Shown: positions 58,053 through 64,000 of the stretch, piece by piece
Position numbering within the stretch: the stretch's first letter is position 1
Layout of the letters: each line of letters begins with the position of its first letter
Assembly: GCF_003590795.1 (NCBI RefSeq)
Contig: NZ_QYUL01000001.1
Coordinates: forward strand, 2,311,001-2,375,000
Source of the DNA: Azospirillum cavernae
GTDB lineage: Bacteria; Pseudomonadota; Alphaproteobacteria; Azospirillales; Azospirillaceae
DNA length: 64,000 bases
Reading direction: 5' to 3'
Translations under genes and position numbers: made by a program
The notes under the pieces: model-generated
What the model saw: the letters and a program-made list of their open reading frames with translations, nothing else
Told to the model about the DNA's origin: nothing
Database searches by the model: none

Positions 58053-58382
58053 ATGGACACCGCCCCGCAAACCCGCGCGGCTGTGGCCGCCTTCCGCAGC
58101 GGCGCCGAACGTCTGTTCGGCCCGCGTCTGCAAGCGGTTTTGCTGTTCGGATCACGGGCGCGCGACGATTATCGCGAGGATTCCGACCTTGATCTGGCGG
58201 TGGTGCTGACCGACCGGCCCGACGATCCGTTGGGCGAGGCCGACCGCATCATGGACGCCGTGTTCGTGCCGACCATGGAGGCCGGACGGGTCGTCCAACC
58301 GCTGGTCCTGTCGGTCGAGGATCTGCGCCATTCGCAGCACCCCCTGATCCGCGACCTGCGCGCCCACGGGATCCCGGTGTGA
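58053..58382 (+). CDS. MNT-type nucleotidyltransferase (antitoxin candidate)
   Basis: A 109-residue minimal nucleotidyltransferase. The signature AVLLFGSRARDDYREDSDLD has the GSxxR loop and the DxD metal pair (S-D-L-D-L). It overlaps the following HEPN gene by GTGA, which is the standard MNT/HEPN module. In characterised pairs the MNT protein adenylylates and neutralises the HEPN toxin. Confidence 0.85.
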   Translation: MDTAPQTRAAVAAFRSGAERLFGPRLQAVLLFGSRARDDYREDSDLDLAVVLTDRPDDPLGEADRIMDAVFVPTMEAGRVVQPLVLSVEDLRHSQHPLIRDLRAHGIPV

Positions 58383-58765
58383 CGACGACGCCCGTGCAGC
58401 GCCTGGAGCGGGCGGAGGAAGCCTTGCGGGCGGCCCGCCATCTGCTGGACGGCGGCTTTGAGCGGGATTGCGTGAACCGTGCGCATCTGGCGATGGAGTT
58501 GGGCGCGCTCGCCATGCTCGCCACCAAGGGGCTGATGTCGAAATCGCACACCGGCGTGCAAACGCTGTTTTACGACCACATCGCCAAACCCGGCCTGCTG
58601 CCGATGGAGCACGCCCAAGCTCTGGCGGCGGCGTTGCGCGACCGGCTGGTGACGGATTACGAGCAACCGGCGGCGGACATCACGAGGCAGCGCGCCGAAA
58701 GGCATCTGGCCAGCGCCGCGCGTTTTTTGGACGCGGCGCGCGTGGCCCTCACCGCCGCTCTTTGA
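58379..58765 (+). CDS. HEPN-domain protein (UPF0332-like)
   Basis: A 128-residue helical protein. The N-terminal LERAEEALRAARHLLDGGFE and DCVNRAHLAMELGALAMLA followed by GLLPMEHAQALAAALRDRLV and TDYEQPAADITRQRAERHL match HEPN/UPF0332 proteins. I see no clear R-x4-6-H RNase motif, so catalytic toxicity is uncertain. GTG 58379 overlaps the MNT stop. Confidence 0.8.
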   Translation: MTTTPVQRLERAEEALRAARHLLDGGFERDCVNRAHLAMELGALAMLATKGLMSKSHTGVQTLFYDHIAKPGLLPMEHAQALAAALRDRLVTDYEQPAADITRQRAERHLASAARFLDAARVALTAAL

Positions 58766-59213
58766 AAAAATCCCGCAGCAGCGCGCCCGCGCGCGTCTCG
58801 TCAATGCCGCCATACACGTCCGGCGCGTGGTGGCAGGTGGGTTGCCCGAAGAAGCGGGGGCCGTGGTCCACCGCGCCCCCCTTGGGGTCGTAGGCGCCGA
58901 AATACACCCGGCGGATGCGGGCGAAGCTGATGGCGGCGGCGCAGAGCGCGCAGGGTTCCAGCGTCACATACAGGTCGCAGCCGGGCAGGCGCGGCTGACC
59001 AACGGCGGCGCAGGCGGCGCGGATCGCCAGGACTTCGGCGTGGGCGGTGGGGTCGAAGAGTTCTTCGGTTCGGTTGCCCGCGCGGGCCAGCACGGCGTTG
59101 GTCGCCGGATCGACGATCACCGCGCCGACCGGCACCTCGCCCCGGCGGGCGGCGGCCTCGGCGTCGGCGAAGGCAAGCTCCATGAAGGACGGGCGGTTGG
59201 GGATCAGCGGCAT
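58749..59213 (-). CDS. tadA: tRNA-specific adenosine deaminase
   Basis: A 154-residue zinc deaminase that makes inosine-34 in tRNA-Arg(ACG). The HAE motif (TAHAEVLAIRAACAAVG) and PCALC (LEPCALCAAAISFARIRR) are visible. I start at ATG 59213 (MPLIPNRPSFMELAFADAEA); ATG 59183 (MELAFADAEAAARRGEV) is equally plausible and no ribosome site decides. The open frame continues to 59537 over the divergent gene. Its 3' end overlaps the HEPN gene on the other strand by 17 bases. Confidence 0.95.
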   Translation of the reverse strand: MPLIPNRPSFMELAFADAEAAARRGEVPVGAVIVDPATNAVLARAGNRTEELFDPTAHAEVLAIRAACAAVGQPRLPGCDLYVTLEPCALCAAAISFARIRRVYFGAYDPKGGAVDHGPRFFGQPTCHHAPDVYGGIDETRAGALLRDFFKERR

Positions 59214-59331
59214 GGCGCGGGCAGCCTGCCCAGCGGATTCCCCGCCCGTCAACCCGATTCCGGCGCAAAAGCGGGGGAAAGGGCCGGGACTCGTGTTGCG
59301 GGCCGGACAATCTGGCCCTATGGTCCGGCTT

Positions 59332-61305
59332 ATGGATATGTCCGATACTGACCTGAACGCCGCCTCCTCCGCTGAGGGCGGCGAACGAATCGCCAAACGT
59401 CTGGCGCGCGCCGGCCTGTGCTCGCGCCGCGACGCCGAACGCTGGATCGCCGAAGGGCGCGTGGCCGTCAACAACCAGACGCTGGCCACCCCCGCTTGCG
59501 TGGTCCGCCCCGGCGACATCGTGCAGGTCGACGGCAAGGTGATCCCCGAACCGGAACCCGCCCGGCTCTGGCGCTATTACAAGCCCTCGGGCCTTGTGAC
59601 CTCGGCCCGCGACGAGAAGGGCCGGGAAACCGTCTTCGACCGTCTGCCGCCGGAATTGCCGCGCGTGGTCTCCATCGGTCGGCTCGACCTGACCACCGAA
59701 GGGCTGCTGCTGCTGACCAACGATGGCGAGCTGGCCCGCTTTCTGGAGCTGCCCGCCACCGGCTGGACCCGCCGTTACCGCGTGCGCGTGTTCGGCGAGG
59801 TGGACGAGATCAAGCTGGCCGCTCTGGCCAAGGGTCCGACCATCGACGGCGTCAAATACGGCCCGATTGAGGCCGTGCTCGACCGCATCCAGGGCCGCAA
59901 CGCCTGGCTGACCGTCGCCCTGAAGGAAGGCAAGAACCGCGAGATCCGCAAGGTGATGGAGGCAATGGGGCTGGTCGTCAACCGGCTGATTCGCGTCGCC
60001 TACGGCCCCTTCCAACTCGGCAAGCTGGAGGAAAGCGGCGTCGAGGAGGTGCCGAAGCGCATCGTCCGCGAACAGATCGCCAATTACTTCACCGGCGATT
60101 CGGTGGTGGGCGAAGGCGAGTCGAACACCAAGCTGCGCGCCAAGGCCCGCGCTGAGGCCAGCGCCACCGTCAAGGCCGCCCCGCCGCCAATCACCGAAAC
60201 CCGCAGCCGCAGCGGCGCCCGCGTCGAGGTCGCCCGCAAGTCGGACACTCCGCAGGCCGCCCCGCTGCGCGCGCCCCGTTCGGCGACCAAGCGGTTGGAA
60301 GCGCAAGCCGCCTGGACCGGCGACGACGCCAAGCCCGCCGCCCGCCGCGCCGATGGCAAGCCGAGCCTGGGCAAGCCGAGCTTCAAACCGACCTTCAAGC
60401 GCGGCGAGGACGCGGGCGACCGCCCCGAACGCCCGGCGCGGGGCCGCACCCTGTCGTTGGACGACGCCAATTCGGGGGCCAATCCTGGGGCGAAGCCGAC
60501 CCGCAGCGGCGGCAAGCCCGAACACCGCGCCGATCATCACCATGGCGCCGAAACCCGCGACTCAGCGGACGCCCGTCCGCGCAAGCCCTATGGCCCGAAG
60601 GCCGAAAGCGGCAAGCCGGAGGGTGGCAAACCGGCCCGCCCGCGTTTTGACGGCGCGAAGCCCGACGCCCGCGCCGATCATCGGGGCAGCGAATCCCGCG
60701 ACACGACAGACGCCCGTCCGCGCAAGCCCTATGGCCCGAAGACCGACGGCGGCAAGCCGGAGGGTGGCAAACCGGCCCGTACGCGTTTTGACGGCGCGAA
60801 GCCTGACGCCCGCGCCGATCATCGGGGCAGCGAATCGCGCGACGCGACGGGCGCCCGCCCGCGCAAGCCCTATGGCCCGAAAGCCGACGGCGGCAAGCCG
60901 GAGGGCGGCAAACCAGCCCGTCCGCGTTTTGACGGCGCGAAGCCCGACGCCCGCGCTGATCGCCCGAAATCGGATCGTCCAAAATCGGCTGGCCCGAAAG
61001 CGGAACGTTCGCAGTCGGAGCGCCCCAAATCAGACCGTTCCCAATCGGACCGTCCTAAGTCCGGCGGCCCGAGGCCGGAGCGCAAGGAGGGCGGCAAGCC
61101 CTTCGCCGCCAAATCCGCCGCGCCCCATTCGGGGGCCAAGCCGTCTCCGAAGCCGACGGCCAAGCCCGCCGAGGCTGGCGCGCCCGCCGGTGTGAAGAAG
61201 CGCGATGGCCGCACTGACCGCCAGCGCGTGGAACGCCCGCGCAAGGACGCCGCCAACAAGGCTGGCCCACGCAAGGAAGGCCCCGGTGCGGATCGTCGGC
61301 GGTAA
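59332..61305 (+). CDS. RluB/RsuA-family 23S rRNA pseudouridine synthase with long repetitive tail
   Basis: A 657-residue protein. Residues about 15-75 are an S4 RNA-binding domain (ERIAKRLARAGLCSRRDAER); residues 85-260 are the pseudouridine synthase, with the catalytic Asp in SIGRLDLTTEGLLLLTNDGE and GKNREIRKVMEAMGLVVNRL. The remaining about 390 residues are a basic, Pro/Lys/Arg/Gly-rich disordered tail with three tandem units of about 47 residues. Typical RluB is about 290 residues. ATG 59332 is used; 59320 and 59338 are alternatives. It is divergent from tadA and overlaps rsmD. Confidence 0.92.
   Translation: MDMSDTDLNAASSAEGGERIAKRLARAGLCSRRDAERWIAEGRVAVNNQTLATPACVVRPGDIVQVDGKVIPEPEPARLWRYYKPSGLVTSARDEKGRETVFDRLPPELPRVVSIGRLDLTTEGLLLLTNDGELARFLELPATGWTRRYRVRVFGEVDEIKLAALAKGPTIDGVKYGPIEAVLDRIQGRNAWLTVALKEGKNREIRKVMEAMGLVVNRLIRVAYGPFQLGKLEESGVEEVPKRIVREQIANYFTGDSVVGEGESNTKLRAKARAEASATVKAAPPPITETRSRSGARVEVARKSDTPQAAPLRAPRSATKRLEAQAAWTGDDAKPAARRADGKPSLGKPSFKPTFKRGEDAGDRPERPARGRTLSLDDANSGANPGAKPTRSGGKPEHRADHHHGAETRDSADARPRKPYGPKAESGKPEGGKPARPRFDGAKPDARADHRGSESRDTTDARPRKPYGPKTDGGKPEGGKPARTRFDGAKPDARADHRGSESRDATGARPRKPYGPKADGGKPEGGKPARPRFDGAKPDARADRPKSDRPKSAGPKAERSQSERPKSDRSQSDRPKSGGPRPERKEGGKPFAAKSAAPHSGAKPSPKPTAKPAEAGAPAGVKKRDGRTDRQRVERPRKDAANKAGPRKEGPGADRRR
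60535..60960 (+). repeat. Three tandem 141-144-bp coding repeats in the RluB-type tail
   Basis: Units start at 60535, 60679 and 60820 and contain the shared segments ARPRKPYGPK, GGKPARPRFDGAKPDARAD. Units 2 and 3 are almost the same at DNA level. They form part of a longer low-complexity tail, which goes on with short RPKSD/RSQSD repeats to about 61080. Confidence 0.95.
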
Positions 61306-61843
61306 GCATCGCGGTCGCCGACTGGCCGCGCCCGAAGGCCGGGACACCCGCCCCACCACCGACCGCACGCGCGAGGCGATCTTCAACATCCTCGCCCACT
61401 CCGATTGGGCGCCGGAGATTGAGGGCGTGGTCGCCGCCGACGTGTTTTGCGGCACCGGCGCGCTGGGGCTGGAAGCCCTGTCGCGCGGCGCCGCACGGTG
61501 CAGCTTCCTCGACAGCGGCAAAGCGGCGCTGACCACCCTGCGGTCCAACATCGCCACGCTGGGCGAGGAGGACGCCGCCACCGTCCTGCGCGCCGACGCC
61601 ACCCGCCCGCCCCCGGCCAGCGCCCCTTGCGGCCTGCTGTTCCTCGACCCGCCCTACGCCCAGGGCTTGGCCCCGCTGGCGCTGGCGGGACTGACCCGCA
61701 ACGGCTGGCTGGCCGACGGCGCCGTGGCCGTCGTCGAGGTCGGCGACCGCGACCCCCTGCCCCCGCCCCCCGGCTTCACCGCGCTGGACGAACGCCGCTA
61801 CGGCGACACGCGGGTCGCGTTCCTGCGCTTCGCGGCGGGGTGA
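61286..61843 (+). CDS. rsmD: 16S rRNA (guanine-N2-) methyltransferase RsmD
   Basis: A 185-residue SAM methyltransferase that modifies G966 of 16S rRNA. N-terminal VRIVGGKHRGRRLAAPEGRD and RPTTDRTREAIFNIL are family-typical; motif I is VAADVFCGTGALGLEALSRG and the catalytic motif LLFLDPPYAQG. The start is GTG 61286 with AAGGAAGG five bases upstream, within the last codons of the pseudouridine synthase (20-bp overlap). Confidence 0.95.
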   Translation: MRIVGGKHRGRRLAAPEGRDTRPTTDRTREAIFNILAHSDWAPEIEGVVAADVFCGTGALGLEALSRGAARCSFLDSGKAALTTLRSNIATLGEEDAATVLRADATRPPPASAPCGLLFLDPPYAQGLAPLALAGLTRNGWLADGAVAVVEVGDRDPLPPPPGFTALDERRYGDTRVAFLRFAAG

Positions 61844-61889
61844 GGAGCGGTTTCGCCAAAGGCCGTTGAAGAACCAATGAGGATGCGGA

Positions 61890-63056
61890 ATGCCGACCTT
61901 TTATGAGTTCTTTGCGGGCGGCGGCATGGCGCGCGCGGGGCTGAGCGACGGGTGGCGTTGCGCCTTCGCCAACGACTTTGATGAGACGAAGGCCGCCGCC
62001 TATCGGCGGAACTGGGGCGACGGCGACCTTCTGGTGAGGGACGTCAATCGGTTGAGCGCCGCCGACCTGCCCGGCTGCGCCGATTTGTCCTGGGCCTCCT
62101 TCCCCTGCCAGGATCTGTCTTTGGCGGGGAATTACGAAGGAATCGGTCATTGGGCGTCGAAGGAACAGACCCGCTCGGGAACCTTCTGGCCGTTCTGGCG
62201 GCTGATGCGGCGGTTGGGCGATGAGGGCCGGGCGCCGCGTTTGATCGCGCTTGAAAATGTGTATGGCGCGCTGACGTCCAATGGCGGGCGCGATTTCGCC
62301 GCGATTGCGGCGGCTTTTTCAGGCGCGGGCTATCAGTTTGGCGCGATGGTGATTGACGCCAGCCTTTTCCTGCCACATTCCCGCCCACGTCTGTTCGTGT
62401 TGGGAGTGCGCAGTGATCTGACCGTGCCAGCCGCTTTGCAATCGGATGGCGCTCTGCCCGCATGGCATCCCAAGGCGTTGTTGTCCGCGATTGAACCACT
62501 GTCCTCCGAGGCCAAGCGAAAATGGATTTGGTGGAAACTGCGGGAACCGCCCCAACGCACAAGCCAACTTGCCGACCTCATCGAGGATCATCCGACTGGC
62601 GTCGCGTGGCATTCCCCAGCGGAGACGGCGACCCTTTTGACCCTGATGAACGAACGGCACCGCGCCAAACTTGACGAGGCGCGAACGGTCGGACGGCGGG
62701 TCGTGGGAAGCGTCTACAAGAGAACGCGCGTCGAAAATGGGGTGAAAGCGCAGCGGGCGGAGGTGCGGTTTGACGGCGTCGCCGGGTGCTTGCGGACCCC
62801 GGCCGGGGGATCGTCGCGCCAGACCATCATCGTCGTCGATGGCCCGCTGGTGCGCTCCCGCTTGCTGTCGCCGCGCGAGGCCGCCCGGTTGATGGGCCTG
62901 CCGGACGGCTATCAACTGCCCTCCGGCTACAACGACGCCTATCATCTGGCGGGGGACGGCGTCGCGGTTCCGGTGGTTCGTTATCTTGCCGAGACCCTGT
63001 TCGAGCCGATCCTCGCCGCCAACGCGCCGTCCGCCTCCCGTCAGGCGGCGGAATGA
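61890..63056 (+). CDS. DNA (cytosine-5-)-methyltransferase
   Basis: A 388-residue C5-type DNA methyltransferase. Motif I is YEFFAGGGMARAGLSDGW, motif IV with the catalytic Cys is WASFPCQDLSLAGNYEG, motif VI LIALENVYGALTSNGG, motif VIII near HSRPRLFVLGVR, and motif X LLSPREAARLMGLPDGYQ. The target-recognition region lies around residues 190-290. It is followed by a Vsr endonuclease 46 bases later. No cognate restriction enzyme is in the window. Recognition sequence unknown. Confidence 0.95.
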   Translation: MPTFYEFFAGGGMARAGLSDGWRCAFANDFDETKAAAYRRNWGDGDLLVRDVNRLSAADLPGCADLSWASFPCQDLSLAGNYEGIGHWASKEQTRSGTFWPFWRLMRRLGDEGRAPRLIALENVYGALTSNGGRDFAAIAAAFSGAGYQFGAMVIDASLFLPHSRPRLFVLGVRSDLTVPAALQSDGALPAWHPKALLSAIEPLSSEAKRKWIWWKLREPPQRTSQLADLIEDHPTGVAWHSPAETATLLTLMNERHRAKLDEARTVGRRVVGSVYKRTRVENGVKAQRAEVRFDGVAGCLRTPAGGSSRQTIIVVDGPLVRSRLLSPREAARLMGLPDGYQLPSGYNDAYHLAGDGVAVPVVRYLAETLFEPILAANAPSASRQAAE

Positions 63057-63102
63057 CCCAATCGCCCGCGATGGCGCGGCAACGCTGACGGCAGGGGCGC
63101 CG

Positions 63103-63531
63103 ATGATGGAGACGACGCCGAACATTGACCCGGAGCGATCCCGCGTCATGCGGGCGGTGAAGAGCGCCAACACCACGCCGGAAAAAATCATCCGGCGCGC
63201 CTTGTGGGCCGCCGGTTTGCGGTATCGCCTGCATGACAAGCGGCTTCCCGGCACGCCCGACGTCCTGTTCCCCAGCCGGAAGATCGCCCTGTTCGTTCAT
63301 GGTTGCTTCTGGCACGGCCATGACGGATGCCCGCGCTACCGCGTTCCCAAAACCCGGCGGGAGTATTGGGAGGCCAAAATCGCCCGCAACCGCCAGCGCG
63401 ACGCGAACGCCCGCGCCGCGTTGGAGGCGATGGGCTGGACGGTTCTGGTGGTGTGGGAATGCGAAACAAAGAACGCCGACCAGCGGGCTGCGCTGGTGGC
63501 GACGGTCCAAAACACGGCGCGGCGGCGCTGA
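63103..63531 (+). CDS. vsr: Very short patch repair endonuclease
   Basis: A 142-residue T:G mismatch nickase that repairs deaminated 5-methylcytosine. Features: DPERSRVMRAVKSANTTPEK, LPGTPDVLFPSRKIALFVHG with catalytic Asp, and CFWHGHDGCPRYRVPKTRRE with the zinc/catalytic His and Cys. ATG 63103 is used, though the frame is open upstream to 62986. It pairs with the preceding methyltransferase, whose site it should recognise. Confidence 0.95.
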   Translation: MMETTPNIDPERSRVMRAVKSANTTPEKIIRRALWAAGLRYRLHDKRLPGTPDVLFPSRKIALFVHGCFWHGHDGCPRYRVPKTRREYWEAKIARNRQRDANARAALEAMGWTVLVVWECETKNADQRAALVATVQNTARRR

Positions 63532-63550
63532 GACGCCGCCGCGCCTGCCC

Positions 63551-64000
63551 TCACGCCGCCCCGGCAAAGCTCCAGCGCAGGGTTTCGCCGCTGCGGAAGG
63601 GCAGCACGGCGTCGCCCTCGCTGACCAGGATCACGTCGGGAACCACGGTCGGGCGGCGTTCCAGAACCACGCGCTCCTCGTTCGGCGGCAGGCCGTAGAA
63701 ACGCGGGCCGTTCAGGCTGGCGAAGGCTTCCAACCTGTCGAGCGCACCCGCGTCCTCGAACGCTTCGGCGTAGAGTTCCAGCGCGTTGGCGGCTGTGAAG
63801 CAACCGGCGCAGCCGCAAGCGGCTTCCTTGGCCGTCACCGTGTGGGGGGCGGTGTCGGTGCCCAGGAAGAAGGGCGCTTCGCCGGAGGTCGCGGCCCCGA
63901 CCAGCGCGAGGCGGTGGGATTCGCGCTTGGCGATGGGCAGGCAATAGAGGTGTGGGCGGATGCCGCCCTGGAAGATATGGCTGCGGTTGATGAGCAAATG
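63551..64000 (-). CDS. pyrC: Dihydroorotase (3' part)
   Basis: The C-terminal about 150 residues of a class II homodimeric dihydroorotase, which closes the pyrimidine ring. Visible: [20 protein letters not shown], the metal/catalytic region [20 protein letters not shown] with the conserved Asp, and [20 protein letters not shown]. The 5' part lies beyond the right edge; the ATG near 63997 is internal. It is convergent with vsr. Confidence 0.95.
   Translation of the reverse strand, partial: HLLINRSHIFQGGIRPHLYCLPIAKRESHRLALVGAATSGEAPFFLGTDTAPHTVTAKEAACGCAGCFTAANALELYAEAFEDAGALDRLEAFASLNGPRFYGLPPNEERVVLERRPTVVPDVILVSEGDAVLPFRSGETLRWSFAGAA

Noticed and set aside
60535..60960. CRISPR array
   Set aside because: The regular repeats are in-frame coding repeats of the pseudouridine synthase tail, with 141-bp units and no unique spacers.

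Overview
The window is high-GC chromosomal DNA from an alphaproteobacterium, most likely of the order Rhodospirillales (Azospirillum-like). The reasons are the 14-gene nuo layout with alphaproteobacterial NuoI/NuoE/NuoG sequences, the mreBCD-PBP2 block, an RluB with a long basic tail, frequent GTG starts and ATGA/GTGA overlaps. The exact genus cannot be read from the sequence alone.

Layout. 1-10204: respiratory complex I operon nuoABCDEFGHIJKL on the minus strand (nuoL runs off the left edge). 10446-10706: tRNA-Asp with its own promoter and terminator. 10774-13724: small hypothetical, exported and lipoprotein genes, a DsbA-family oxidoreductase and holC (Pol III chi). 13841-24786: housekeeping genes pepA, an RsmB-like rRNA methyltransferase, mltA, a GNAT enzyme, a SpoU methyltransferase, guaB, rlmE, ppx/gppA and an orphan periplasmic binding protein. 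Two paired inverted repeat elements lie among them. 24787-25654: a gene-free stretch holding two diverged copies of a ~180-bp element and two near-identical terminators. 25655-30195: a Fur-box-controlled siderophore uptake operon (TonB receptor, DUF3649, PepSY, DUF3325). 30239-39980: YkgJ, YchJ, a YdjM-like membrane protein, propionyl-CoA synthetase, DUF3574, a TPR/O-GlcNAc-transferase-like protein and oligoendopeptidase F.

40112-43884 is a visibly AT-rich defence locus, clearly unlike its surroundings. It holds a PD-(D/E)xK (Mrr-like) nuclease ORF followed by a NACHT STAND NTPase ORF. The two ORFs are out of frame only because of a run of four octamers; removing one 8-bp unit fuses them into one continuous 1254-residue nuclease-NACHT protein. 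I regard this as the most interesting feature: either a phase-variable, or a recently frameshifted, NLR-like antiphage gene. It lies on the 3' side of two identical tRNA-Lys genes, beyond which there is a complete IS3-family element (45016-46416, inverted repeats and a GCGC duplication).

46588-64000 returns to core genes: a SAM methyltransferase with a regulatory domain, hisE, phoU, a YqhA-family membrane protein, mreBCD-mrdA (without rodA), xseA, purD, an MNT/HEPN pair, tadA, an rluB-type pseudouridine synthase with a repetitive tail, rsmD, a DNA cytosine methyltransferase with a Vsr mismatch endonuclease, and the 3' part of pyrC.
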